A DNA stretch of 64,000 nucleotides from positions 558,001 to 622,000 of the forward strand of contig NC_026487.1 in the NCBI RefSeq assembly GCF_000328475.2, read 5' to 3'. Below the pieces are notes generated by a model. It saw only the letters and a program-made list of their open reading frames with translations, was not told the origin of the DNA and did no database searches. Positions 19,128-29,272 of the stretch are shown here, piece after piece. Source of the stretch: Mycosarcoma maydis. Its lineage: Eukaryota; Basidiomycota; Ustilaginomycetes; Ustilaginales. Within the stretch, counting starts at the first letter, position 1. Each line of letters opens with the position of its first letter. Both the position numbers and the translations under genes were made by a program.

Positions 19128-22100
19128 CTAATGTTCGGGCTCCGCACAGTGAAAGTACTCCCTGAACACGGGCTCGGTCCTGATCAATGGTTGGTCGACA
19201 ATCGTGTTATACACGTGCAGGAACAACTCGGGAAACCGTCGAGTAAAGTAGTTTAGATATCCATCTGGTAAACTTCCCAAGACCTTCTTGAGCGTACCAG
19301 GTAGGTCCTGATAGTGATGTTTCTTATTGCGCATGGCACGCAGCAGGTCTTGTACCGACGTCGGATCGTACTTTCGAAACTTGCCGAGATTCTCCAGGAA
19401 CATCCTGTCGCATCGTCGATGCCAATCTGTGCCCAATACGTTGCGTGCTTTCGACTCGAGCAAGACCAGCGCGGGCGTGGGTGGATCTTTGTCCATAATC
19501 TCGAAACGGTCAGAGGCGTCTTGCAGGAAGTTGAGCCGTTTGTTCGCGTCCCAAAAGTACGGATGGGTCAGCGCTTCAGCAGCAGAAGGACGATGACGTG
19601 GGTCGTGGGAGACCATCCTCAGCACCAGATCCTGCGCTTCGTGACCTTCTTCGCCCAGACCGTCCAGTCGCGACAGATCGACTCGCTTGCGGATGATGTT
19701 CATCTCACGCTCAAAGCGGGAGCCAAACGGATGGTCGCCGTTGGACAGCACGTAGTAGGCGAGACAGCCTAGCGCAAAGATGTCGACCGCTCGAGTGAGA
19801 CGCTGCTTTTCTTCGCGACTCGAGGTAGACCTTGGATTGTTGCCCATCGATGACTCGGACTCGGATCCGGCATCCAGATTAACGTCGCCGCGCAGGATCT
19901 CTGGTGCGCGCCAGCCTACAGTGCCTCCTGGGTTGTTGACCGTCTGCGAGAAGCTCGTCTGCGCCATACCGTCCAACCGCTTGGACAGACCAAAGTCGGA
20001 CAGCAGCATCTTCAAATGCTTGCCGCTTGTCGATGTAGCCACCAGGATGTTCTGCGGCTTGATATCCCGATGCACAATCGAGAGCGAGTGAAGGTGTCGC
20101 AAACCAGATGCGATCTGTTGTAAAGCGCGCTTGGGTTCGAGCAAGTTGCTAAGGTCGCGGTAGTCGGCCGGCCGTTCGACCACCTCTGCCAGACTAGCAG
20201 GGCATAGCTCGAGCGCAATGAACAAAAAGCTAGGCGTGAGCTCCTTGTAGAAATAGCGAATGACGTTCGGATGGTTGTCCGCCGACTCTAGCAGTGATAC
20301 CTCCTTTGAAGCAACGTGGACAAAGTCGCGAAGTAGGCGCTTGACTGCCACAGCCCGGCCCTGGAAAGTGCCCCTGAACACCACAGTGCCCGAAGATCCG
20401 TAGCCAAGCACCTCGTCCGAGATGGTGAGCGAAGACGTGCTGACACCGTTGTTGGGCGCAGAGCCGCCGAACTGATTCTGACCGTTTGCTGCAATCTGCG
20501 CAGCAGCTCTGCCGACCGAAGCTGCATCCTCCTCTTCAAAGCCGCCCCAACCTGTGTTGAGCAGAGGTGATCGGAGCTGCGGCGACATGAGCTGCTGCGT
20601 ACGTTGCAGGCTATCGCTTGCGCCGAGGACGGCATTTGAGATGCGCAAGCCGTTGACCTTGCCCGGCTTGGCCTTGGCAGGTAGAATGCCTTTTCGCGGA
20701 GTCTCTGGTTCGTTTTCGTTGGACGAGGAAGCATCAGAGATATTCACAGATGCGCGCTCGTCGGTTCCTTCATGCGCAGCAGCGCTGTTGGCACGCTTCC
20801 ACGGTGCCACAAGGACGTCCTCCTGACTCTTGTTCGTCCCGGCCTGTCCAGCGTTGAGTTGTGCTTTAATTTTGTCACCGACACCTTCCTCATCATCATC
20901 GTCATCAGCTGCCCTTTCTTTCCCGGCCTCGGAAGCATCTGGGCTGCCCTCTTTGCCGTTGACTTTGGCTGCTTTGGCAGCGACAGCAGCACCTGCACGT
21001 TTGCCTCTGCGTCGACGTTTGTTTTGCTTCTTCTTGTTTGTTGATGCGGATCCGTCGTGAGGATCTTCGCCTTCGCCCTCCTCGTCATCGTTTGCCGGAG
21101 CGCTCTTGACATCATGCCTACCGACAGCAAGTGCGTCTTTGCTGGATAGTGCGATGGCTTGTTGGAGCTGGCGCTTTTCCTCTGCGCGCATCTTTTCAGT
21201 AACCGCCTCTCCGCCAAAGCCTGCCTCGTCCTCTTTGAGAACGGGGATCCAGACGACACCTTTGGCAATCTCTGCTGCTTGCCTCTCAGCTCGCACCTTT
21301 TGCTCCTGCAAACCGAGGTAGGTGACACCGCTGAGCACAGCAATGACTAGTGCCAAGATGACCTGGAGCAGCACCACGGTCATGCGGGCTTTCCAGCTTC
21401 TTTCTGTAGAATCTGCTCGCTCCGTTGAATCGCGTGGTGGGAGCTTGGAGTCGGATGATGTCTGATCTGATACACCTCGAGTGCCCGGTCTTCGAGACCG
21501 TGTGGAGGTCTTCTTGTGCGTTTGTGGCGATGCAGACGGCGTGGTGGATGTCGACGAAGCTCGATCGCTAGGCGATTCCTCCGAATCGTTGGCCGCGGAA
21601 GCGCTGTCCGGTCCAAAAGTAGGGCGATCGCCTATGCTGAGCTGAGGTGAGCCAGCTTCGATTTCGAGGGTGGGATTCGAACCCAAGAGCGAGTCGCGCA
21701 ATTTTCCTTCCGCTGTGGAATCCACGTACAGCGAGTAGCTCCCAAGCCAACATCCAAACGAAGCGCACTTGCGCTGGCCCTCGTCTGCCCAACCTTTCTG
21801 TGAGGGGGGCAGTCCAGGTAGCCAGGAGTCCCTGGCGGCTTGTGAGTTGATTCCATCGGGAAGACCAGCGGCAGCCCTGGATGTAAAGGCGACGAGCGGG
21901 AAACGATGCGAACTCATGGCATACAGACTGTCACCAGCGATGCCGAGATAAGCCGAGCGACGACGTGGTGACAGGCTGTTGCGAAAGTCGCGCGAATCTT
22001 GTTCTTGGGCTTGTTGCTCGCTGATCTGCGGGAAGATGCGATGGATCGGAGCGGGAGGATGTGAGACAAGAATGGGACGACTGAGTGACTTGGTGTTTTG

Positions 22101-23456
22101 CAGGTGCGGTGCTGGGTAGACGACATCGAAGACACCAGCCACACTTGCACGCAGCTCTGCCGACCAAAGGGCACGATGAGCATCATCGGAGACATCGGAA
22201 GCGCGCGAAGCTCGGTCAACTTCTGTAAGGTTGAAGCAAACGACGCTGCCATCTTCGGGCATGCCGAAGATGGCGCGCTGATCGGGGTGATCTGCTTGCG
22301 TCCAGAGGATCTGCACATCGCGGTCACCTGCGTTGGGGGCAAACGTGCTGAAATGGAGCGTCTGAAGCGCTTCGGGAGAGTTGCGCGAGTGAATGTTGAG
22401 CGTGTAGTCGGTTCTGCCAATGTAAGCCAGCTTCGAGGTGGACTTGGACGATGAGCCGGAAAGGGTTGGTTCGTCATCAAAGCACGACTCTGGGTTGGAA
22501 GAGGCACTTTTCGAGCTGTCTCGCGCTGAAGATCCAGATAGGCCGACATCGAGGTCATGCGCTTGAGCGCCGCACCAGACGCCAGCTTGTCGGCCTCCAA
22601 AGACAGCGCCGAGCTCACCAGTTTCAATGTTGAGCTCGACGAGCGTGGTCTGCTTCTGCCCAACAAAGACACGTGTGTCGTCTCCAGCAAAAGAGAATGG
22701 GCTTAGCTCGACTAATTGTGGCAACGTCAATGGGAGCTTGTCCAGTTGGACTGTGCCAGGCTCACCGCTCGTAGCCGAGGGGGCGCCGGCTTTCGCACCA
22801 GCGGAGGACAGCACATAAATGTCACCAGCCGACGATGGTTCGACAATGTAGATGCCGCCCGTTTTGAGCAGAGGAGATGAGTCGCTGAGGGGGGATGCAA
22901 AGATATGTCCGCCTTGAGCAATCTCGGCAAACGATTTCTGTTCCTTGCCGTACAGAGCAGTAACAAGAGGACGCAAGAGCGAGTCGGATTCATGACTGGC
23001 ATGTGGTGAGAGCGACCACAGATGTTTGCCTGTTTCTCGATGAAGTGCATAAAGGCCACCCTCGACGGTGGTAAGCACGACGGTGTTGGCAAGGACAAGG
23101 TCGGATATTGAGGAAGGGCGCGTCGAAGATATGCTGCGAAAACGTGAGCCGGCAGATGCAAGCTGATGATGCTTGGCAGACGGGATCAGATCGTGTTGAG
23201 GGATGGCCGAGGCGAGGCTGGCATTTGGGTCATTGGGCAAACTGGCGGCAGCTGGAACAGGCGCGCGCATAGTTGCGGCGGAAGCGCTCGAGAAAGCATC
23301 AAAGACGATGGAAACGAGCGCCCAAATGATGAGTTGGAGGAAGAATGCATTGTTGTGAGAGGACGTAAGCTGTCGGTGTGGTATCGAGGCTGGCGAGAGG
23401 TTAAAGTGATGTTTCCGTGGTCGCTGACGCGACCTTGGTAGATATGGAAGCTTCAT
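19128..23456 (-). CDS. ire1: IRE1, ER stress sensor kinase and endoribonuclease
   Basis: Ire1 senses unfolded proteins in the ER lumen and splices the mRNA of the response transcription factor (Hac1; cib1 in U. maydis). The 1442-residue product has an N-terminal hydrophobic signal segment (FFLQLIIWALVSIVF, about 45-60). A luminal beta-propeller-like domain with repeated ALHRETGKHLWSLS-type strands extends to about 620. A transmembrane helix (VVLLQVILALVIAVLSG, about 695-712) follows, then a charged linker with Lys/Arg-rich and acidic runs. The kinase has LGYGSSGTVVFRGTF (near 1018), HRDIKPQNIL (near 1130), DFGLSKRL and GTVGWRAPEIL. The C-terminal RNase domain has LRAMRNKKHHYQDLP, keeping the Arg-Asn and His residues needed for cleavage, and PDGYLNYFTRRFPELFL. 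ATG at 23456 is used because the frame upstream opens with TTG. Length exceeds yeast Ire1 (1115), mainly through the linker. Confidence 0.97.
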   Translation of the reverse strand: MKLPYLPRSRQRPRKHHFNLSPASIPHRQLTSSHNNAFFLQLIIWALVSIVFDAFSSASAATMRAPVPAAASLPNDPNASLASAIPQHDLIPSAKHHQLASAGSRFRSISSTRPSSISDLVLANTVVLTTVEGGLYALHRETGKHLWSLSPHASHESDSLLRPLVTALYGKEQKSFAEIAQGGHIFASPLSDSSPLLKTGGIYIVEPSSAGDIYVLSSAGAKAGAPSATSGEPGTVQLDKLPLTLPQLVELSPFSFAGDDTRVFVGQKQTTLVELNIETGELGAVFGGRQAGVWCGAQAHDLDVGLSGSSARDSSKSASSNPESCFDDEPTLSGSSSKSTSKLAYIGRTDYTLNIHSRNSPEALQTLHFSTFAPNAGDRDVQILWTQADHPDQRAIFGMPEDGSVVCFNLTEVDRASRASDVSDDAHRALWSAELRASVAGVFDVVYPAPHLQNTKSLSRPILVSHPPAPIHRIFPQISEQQAQEQDSRDFRNSLSPRRRSAYLGIAGDSLYAMSSHRFPLVAFTSRAAAGLPDGINSQAARDSWLPGLPPSQKGWADEGQRKCASFGCWLGSYSLYVDSTAEGKLRDSLLGSNPTLEIEAGSPQLSIGDRPTFGPDSASAANDSEESPSDRASSTSTTPSASPQTHKKTSTRSRRPGTRGVSDQTSSDSKLPPRDSTERADSTERSWKARMTVVLLQVILALVIAVLSGVTYLGLQEQKVRAERQAAEIAKGVVWIPVLKEDEAGFGGEAVTEKMRAEEKRQLQQAIALSSKDALAVGRHDVKSAPANDDEEGEGEDPHDGSASTNKKKQNKRRRRGKRAGAAVAAKAAKVNGKEGSPDASEAGKERAADDDDDEEGVGDKIKAQLNAGQAGTNKSQEDVLVAPWKRANSAAAHEGTDERASVNISDASSSNENEPETPRKGILPAKAKPGKVNGLRISNAVLGASDSLQRTQQLMSPQLRSPLLNTGWGGFEEEDAASVGRAAAQIAANGQNQFGGSAPNNGVSTSSLTISDEVLGYGSSGTVVFRGTFQGRAVAVKRLLRDFVHVASKEVSLLESADNHPNVIRYFYKELTPSFLFIALELCPASLAEVVERPADYRDLSNLLEPKRALQQIASGLRHLHSLSIVHRDIKPQNILVATSTSGKHLKMLLSDFGLSKRLDGMAQTSFSQTVNNPGGTVGWRAPEILRGDVNLDAGSESESSMGNNPRSTSSREEKQRLTRAVDIFALGCLAYYVLSNGDHPFGSRFEREMNIIRKRVDLSRLDGLGEEGHEAQDLVLRMVSHDPRHRPSAAEALTHPYFWDANKRLNFLQDASDRFEIMDKDPPTPALVLLESKARNVLGTDWHRRCDRMFLENLGKFRKYDPTSVQDLLRAMRNKKHHYQDLPGTLKKVLGSLPDGYLNYFTRRFPELFLHVYNTIVDQPLIRTEPVFREYFHCAEPEH

Positions 23457-24354
23457 GGTGGCCACCGGCGCCAAGGCCGTCCACTAAGCGGAGACAAGCA
23501 AGATGGCGAGTGGAACTACTGATGTACTGCAGCTGATGAAGAGGATCCAATTTGTGGCTGGGTCTGTTGGTAATTGTGAGGAGCAGGCGGGTTGCGAACA
23601 ATCTACCACGTCAGGCGATTCGAGGTAGCCGTCAGCATAAGAAGCTATCGACGGAAAGATACAAGGGTGAAAAGGCGCCACAAAAGAAGAAAGGCTATGT
23701 GACGAGCACGAGAGGGCCGTGTAGAGGACAACTGAGTGTTCGTTGAGTGTCAAGGTTGCAAAAGAGAAAATCGAAGCGGTCGGATGCAGAGGAGGTTGGA
23801 ACACAGCAGTCCCAGTCAGGAGAAGTGGTGGGTTATTGCACAAGAGAAAGGAATCAAACCATAAACCGCAAAGATTGGGTCAAAGGTGACACGATGTGGG
23901 GTTTTAGTGAGGATCAGATGAAATTGACGGCAGAGAGACAGTGATGTTGGCTGCGTGAGCGTGAGAACGCGTTAGAAAGCAGGTGGTGATGCCAATGGTT
24001 GGCGAGGGCGGTGGCGACGATGCTCGTGATGGTCGAGATGATGGCGATGCTTCTGATCTAGACCAGATAGAAATGCGATCACTTTTCCTCAATGTGCTGT
24101 GATTATGAATGTGATGATGGTTCAGTTGACAGCTTCCCCCGTCAGACATCAGAGGGTCATGAGTGTGAGTTGGGAGTGTGACATCTCTTGGCTGAGTGTC
24201 AATCGGCAGTCGAGCAGCCAAACGTCGAACAGTGGCACAGCGCCGAATATTCACGATTGGTTGTGCGTAATTTCAGTTTGTGGTTTTGAGTTGCTTGGTT
24301 TGCTCGCTTACCCGCTGTGTGTGCGTTTGAGCCATTCGTGATTCACGGTCCTTC

Positions 24355-24450
24355 GAATGCTATTCTCTGACAACAATATTAATATTATAATAACCACATA
24401 AATAAATAAAAAAACAAATAAGACGGCTTTTTATTAATATTTATTAATGT
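24355..24450. other. AT-rich island
   Basis: About 95 bp that are more than 80% A+T, including AATATTAATATTATAATAACC and TTTTTATTAATATTTATTAA, in otherwise GC-balanced sequence. The AATATTAAT/ATTAATATT words are self-complementary. No gene or element explains it. Confidence 0.7.
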
Positions 24451-24513
24451 CAACTAAGTTAGCGCTTTGCTGGGTTTGAGAGCGCTTCGTGCTTTGTCGC
24501 CGCGTTTGGCTGC

Positions 24514-24558
24514 ATTCGTGATTCGTGATTCGTGATTCGTGATTCACAATCACGAATT
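24514..24558. repeat. Tandem heptamer array (ATTCGTG)4 with an inverted end
   Basis: Four direct ATTCGTG units are followed by GATTCACAATCACGAATT, an inverted copy, so the right end can fold back on the array. It lies about 65 bp from the AT-rich island. Confidence 0.85.
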
Positions 24559-24924
24559 TCCGAGAAAGGCATGAGTCGCGTCTGACACTCACGACTGGAA
24601 ACGGCATTCGCGATTTCTCAACCTCTAGAATCGTGAATGTGCCTCACTCTCGACTCGTGGTTGCGGAGAAGCACGCAGAAGCATGCAAACACATGTCGTT
24701 TAAAATAACTTACGAATCGCACAGGGACACGTCGACAGCGGCTCGCTTCACTCACTACTCACGACTCTTGACTTTTGGTCGACAAGCACGGACGACGGCG
24801 TTCGTGATACACAATCACGAATCGTGAAATGAACTTTTTTGCGACACAGCCTCCGGCATCGCAATCAACGTGGACGCCTCTTTGACTAATTGCGAATACA
24901 CCGATTTGCATGTTGCACGCACAA

Positions 24925-27900
24925 CTACAGAAGGTCTTGATCGTCTTGGTCATCGCCGCCAACTACCTCGTCGTTCTTTGCAACGTCGCCAATCGTCGTG
25001 TCAGCAGAACGAGCGCCGCTGGCTGCGGTGCTGGCTGCAACGAATGCAGTCTGGCGTGCGCCTGCTGATCTTGAGGCGGCTTCGACTCTTGCCATTGGAT
25101 CGCTAGCATCCACATCATCCTCTCTCACATGTCCATTGCTTGAGCCCTGTGCGCCACGCTGTGCTTGGTTCTGCTGCGCTGACGCCAGAGCCGAAGCAGC
25201 AATGTACGAGACATCCGTGTTGAACTGTGCCTGCACCGAGCGCTTGATCCGAAGCATTTCTCGGAAAGTGTCTTCGGATCCTGTTTCGATCTCAAACTGG
25301 TTCCACTCCTTCCAGAAGTCGGTCTGTGTGCGTGGATCGCAAAACTGCGAGGCGTGTGCATAAATCACTCGTGCCCGATCGATTTCGCCCAGCTTACGCT
25401 CCAGTGCGGCAAATCGTAAGCACATCTCGGCAGTCTGCCGATCCGGCAGCGACTCGATCGCTCTTTCGTAGATCGGTCGCGTAGCTGCGAGCCCAAACGT
25501 GGCCGCCGCTTTGGCAATGTAGAAGACGTACATGTCGAACCGGTCGTCGGTCGAAACGGCTCGCGTAGCGCGTTCGTAGATCTTCATCGCTCTTTTGACC
25601 AAGCCATGCTCCTCCTCCAGTTGTCCATACATGAGCATCAGCGGCTTACAGAAGCGCGCAGGACACTTGTCCAGCGCTTGCTCGAACAGATCACGTGCAC
25701 GTTCCAGCTTGGCCCCGCCGTATCGCTTGACAAACTTGCTGAGGTAAACGTTCCAGATCTCGAAAGCAACAGGATAGCTGAACAGCTCGACGCCGCGTTC
25801 AAACACCTTGAAGCTCTCCTCAAAGTACTTGTTGTCCTCCAGAAAGGCGGCGTAGTTGATGATGATTTGTGCACTGGCAATCTTGAGCTCGAGCATCTTT
25901 TCGTAAACACGCTTGGTGCTCTCCACGTCTCCCAATGACTCTTCCAGATCAACGTAGAAGCTCCACAGCTTGAGCGACTTGAACAGCCGTGTTTGAGGGG
26001 GGAGCGTATCGTCGTGGTACTGGATGCCTTTGGTGTTGCGAGGTGGTGCGACGCTGCGCGCCATGGTGCGGATTGCCTCGTCGTAGTTCGAGTGCCTCAG
26101 CTCCATTTCCGCCCATTCGCACCAGATCTCGGCCAGGTCGTCCACGCGACGAAAAGGTATTGTGATCGCCTTTTCAAAGATCTTGCGTGCCGATTCGAGA
26201 TCGCCCTCCACTTGCTCCGCTTGCTCTTCTTCCTCCTGGCCCTCGACGCCTTCGGCCATCCGCTTAGCCAGGCCTGCTGATCCTCCGTATTCATAGAATT
26301 GGGCAAAGTTGAGGAACAGCTGGTGGAAGTTAGGCGTGGCTTTGCGTGGATTGATCTTTTGGATCGCCTCGCGATACGTCTCTATGATTTTTTCGTCGTT
26401 GTCGCCATACAGCATCACGCGCTTCTCCCATTCTTGCACATCGTCTGGATTGCGTCGCAGCAAAACGTCGTTGACCAGCAAGGGTCGACGTTCGATGAGC
26501 TCTTCAAACTCTTGCATGCGTCGGTCCAGCTCGGCTTCCTTGTCTTCCCTGGTCTCCTCTTGGTCTTCCGCATCGGCTTCCTCGTCGCCACCCTCTTCTG
26601 TCAGCTCGTCCATCATGAACGCAATCACGTTTTCGCTCGTTTCTGCATAGGCATCAAAGATCTGGGTAAAGTCGCGAACCGTCTTGACTGTTTGGATACC
26701 AGCTTCAAACGTGTCGCGTGCCACATCAAACTCGCCGCGTTTGATCCAGTAGGTAGCCAGTCCCGTCCAAAGCCGACCGGACTGATCTGAGAATTTATCC
26801 AGGCCATCTTTCTGAATAATAGCCGTCACGTTGAGTCGGGTAGGATCAAGAGCGTCCGTCTCAGGATGCTTGCTCGACGATGCTTTTGCAATCTCACGAG
26901 CTGCTGTCCCTTTGCCCTGAATGTGTCTTGGCGCCCGCCGAGCATTTGTCATGCCATTGTCTGATGTCAAAGCAACGCTATGCTGTAGGTATTTCTTTTC
27001 CTCTTCCGGATCCAGGCCGATCTCCTCCGGGTACTTTTCGGTTAGTTCGAGCCATTCAACAAAGAGTTGAAATGGACTTTTGCCTTCTGGGCTCACGTAC
27101 GTCCCATCCATGGCGCTTCGAGCGAGCCCGAGGAGAAGTTTGGATGCCTCGAGTGCCTTGGAGCCAGATTGCTTCCTTGAGCGGTCACTTTGCGCATCGT
27201 CCTCCGCTTCCTCCTCTTCACCTTCTGGCTCATCTTGATCCTCTCTTTGCGCCAGGAGGATGGACACGTACCGTTCTGTCAACGAAGGGTCGACTCGGAG
27301 GTAGCGTCGCCATACTCTTAGGCACGTTTCTCCGCCGCGGCGTTCTGCCCACTTGAGGTACACCTTCCATACTCTGAGATGCAGCGATCCAGGCAAGGTC
27401 CTTAATGCGCGATCAAACGTGCGGCGTGCGTGGGTGAATGAAAGGATCGGAGGGCATTGTGGATGGATGAACATGGATAGATAGCTAAGCCACAGTCGTG
27501 GCATGGTAGGAAGCCACATGAGAGCGCGCTCATAAAGTGCGGCCAAGCTCTTCCACTCTTGCCAGCCAACGGTGCCGTCGAGACCACCCCTGTAGGCCGA
27601 CCCGAAGTCTTCGTCTTCCACCGAGTCAATCAATGTTGGACCAAAGTCAAGCTTCTCGCGAGCAGCCTGCAGATCGCGTTTGCGCTTGGCATCGGAGCCG
27701 CCTTTTGGATCGCCCAGTACGAAGCGTGAGCGATTCTGCAGGTAGTCGCGCCAAAGCGAGTAGCGTGTTGGGAACTGAGCTAGTGCACGCTCGTAGATAC
27801 TCGTGAGACGCCGCAACGCTGTGCGCTGCGTACTGCTAGCAAGAGGCCCTAAAAGTGCAGCCTGATAGGTGGTGAGAGATACGTCTGGTGGTGGACGTTT

Positions 27901-28170
27901 GACGACGTTGGTATTGATGATGTGATCAATGTAGGAGGACCACGAGCGAAAGTTGTCCGGATTACGAAGCAGCTCCTGCTCGAGCAGAATATCGGCGGCG
28001 GGTATGAGCGTGTCATCCTTAGCTGGATCAGGAAAGGGTGAGGTGAGCGGGAAAAGCGACGTCACGGCTGCCATGGCATCTTGAAGTGGTGAAGATGCAG
28101 AAGATGCTTGGATTGTGGCATCCGACGACACAGCCACATTTTCTTGGCTGGACCGCATCTTTGGCGGCAT
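24925..28170 (-). CDS. syf1: SYF1/XAB2-type pre-mRNA splicing factor (HAT repeats)
   Basis: Syf1 is a scaffold of the NineTeen complex that joins the active spliceosome. The 1081-residue product is built of half-a-TPR (HAT) repeats almost throughout. Examples are NPDNFRSWSSYIDHI, IYERALAQFPTRYSLWRDYL, FERGVELFSYPVAFEIWNVYL, FEQALDKCPARFCKPLMLMY and IYERAIESLPDRQTAEMCLRF. The C-terminal FWKEWNQFEIETGSEDTFREMLRIKRSVQAQ block is the Syf1 hallmark and is followed by an Asp-rich tail. Acidic inserts occur near residues 300 and 530. The first ATG in frame is at 28170 (MPPKMRSSQENV); 3 codons upstream open with TTG. Length is larger than yeast Syf1 (859) because of these inserts and a longer N-terminus. 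No introns are needed. Confidence 0.95.
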   Translation of the reverse strand: MPPKMRSSQENVAVSSDATIQASSASSPLQDAMAAVTSLFPLTSPFPDPAKDDTLIPAADILLEQELLRNPDNFRSWSSYIDHIINTNVVKRPPPDVSLTTYQAALLGPLASSTQRTALRRLTSIYERALAQFPTRYSLWRDYLQNRSRFVLGDPKGGSDAKRKRDLQAAREKLDFGPTLIDSVEDEDFGSAYRGGLDGTVGWQEWKSLAALYERALMWLPTMPRLWLSYLSMFIHPQCPPILSFTHARRTFDRALRTLPGSLHLRVWKVYLKWAERRGGETCLRVWRRYLRVDPSLTERYVSILLAQREDQDEPEGEEEEAEDDAQSDRSRKQSGSKALEASKLLLGLARSAMDGTYVSPEGKSPFQLFVEWLELTEKYPEEIGLDPEEEKKYLQHSVALTSDNGMTNARRAPRHIQGKGTAAREIAKASSSKHPETDALDPTRLNVTAIIQKDGLDKFSDQSGRLWTGLATYWIKRGEFDVARDTFEAGIQTVKTVRDFTQIFDAYAETSENVIAFMMDELTEEGGDEEADAEDQEETREDKEAELDRRMQEFEELIERRPLLVNDVLLRRNPDDVQEWEKRVMLYGDNDEKIIETYREAIQKINPRKATPNFHQLFLNFAQFYEYGGSAGLAKRMAEGVEGQEEEEQAEQVEGDLESARKIFEKAITIPFRRVDDLAEIWCEWAEMELRHSNYDEAIRTMARSVAPPRNTKGIQYHDDTLPPQTRLFKSLKLWSFYVDLEESLGDVESTKRVYEKMLELKIASAQIIINYAAFLEDNKYFEESFKVFERGVELFSYPVAFEIWNVYLSKFVKRYGGAKLERARDLFEQALDKCPARFCKPLMLMYGQLEEEHGLVKRAMKIYERATRAVSTDDRFDMYVFYIAKAAATFGLAATRPIYERAIESLPDRQTAEMCLRFAALERKLGEIDRARVIYAHASQFCDPRTQTDFWKEWNQFEIETGSEDTFREMLRIKRSVQAQFNTDVSYIAASALASAQQNQAQRGAQGSSNGHVREDDVDASDPMARVEAASRSAGARQTAFVAASTAASGARSADTTIGDVAKNDEVVGGDDQDDQDLL

Positions 28171-29272
28171 GGTGGCCAAGAGCTGGTGGGAAGTGTGCGA
28201 TCCGGCCTTGCTTCTGCGCTATGCTGATGGGTATGAGAGCGTGGGCTGGAAAGCAGGCACAAAAGTCTCTCATCGACATGGACAACGATGGATTCGAAGC
28301 TTTGTTGCGTTGGCCCTTTTCATTCACCATTTCCGATTCGCGAACTGCCTGACGCGCACGGCGAACGGAAAATTATGTTAGACCGGAATTGCACTTAGGT
28401 CCAAGAATTTCACGATTCGTGATTCGTGATTCGTGATTCAGAATTTGGCCGGACCAAGCACGAAGCAGAAGCACGAGCGGCCCTTGAAAAGTGCGCTGCT
28501 ACTAAGTTACTTCTCGCAACGCACACACGCACACACGCACACGCCTAATCCCAATCACGAATCACGAATTCTATTTTCTCCACGCGTTATGGACCCTCGG
28601 GCCGAGAACATGAGAACGTCCACCACACAAGCCGCCAAGCGAACAAAGGGAGACCAAAAAAAAAGAAAGAAAAAAAAAGGCTCCGACTTGATAGAGAGCC
28701 GAGTTGGGCTTACTCTGCCAACCCAAATCTTCGTATCATCTTCGCCGTTGCTTGCTAGTGTTACCAGCTGAACCACCATATTCCGGAGCAGCACAGAAGA
28801 GATCGCATGGAAGCATCATCTCCAGAAGCCAAAAGGCAAAAGGGTCAGGTTTGTCGATCTGGAACAAAGATACGGAGGAGCAAGAGAGGCAATTTGGCGA
28901 GCACGCTAGGCTCTGGCTTGTGGCCTAATACCCTAAGTTAGTGAAAAAAGGCTCCGAGGTGGGGGTCTGACTGTCTCTAACCTCTGCCAATTTGACCGAC
29001 AACCAACAAGCACCGATTCACGATTGCGAGCTTTGCGGTACACTCGGTGACTCACGACTGTCGGTGGAAAGTCCGCAACAAGACTCAAGCGGCTGCCGGT
29101 GCAGTCAGTACGAGCAGGGTTCGATAGCCTGTGCACGCCCAGGAACGCTCCAAACAGCTCGTTGTCTTGGCTAGCATACTGACGCAGCATCACTACGGGT
29201 GAGTCTTGTTCTACGCAACCCGAGCTGCAGCCGCCTACGCTGCAAATTCCTTGCGAACACGAACTTGGAAGA
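28171..29272. other. Divergent promoter region between syf1 and the Zn2Cys6 gene
   Basis: About 1.1 kb shared by two divergent genes. It contains a heptamer array (28410-28440), a CA-rich tract (28519-28544), a second small heptamer pair (28551-28570) and an A-rich run (28656-28678). No gene supported. Confidence 0.6.
28410..28440. repeat. Tandem heptamer array (ATTCGTG)n
   Basis: TTCACG is followed by three direct ATTCGTG units and a partial fourth, in the divergent promoter upstream of syf1. Confidence 0.85.

Larger units (their letters stand above)
23457..24924. other. Intergenic: ire1 promoter and syf1 3' region
   Basis: About 1.5 kb with no convincing gene. The ire1-proximal kilobase is unique, GC-balanced sequence. 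The distal part holds a striking AT-rich island (24355-24450), then heptamer arrays (24514-24558, 24625, 24805-24828). Confidence 0.55.

Noticed and set aside
21660..21690. tRNA B-box-like sequence (GGGATTCGAACCC) in the ire1 gene
   Set aside because: It is inside coding sequence, with no matching A box, acceptor stem or oligo-T terminator.
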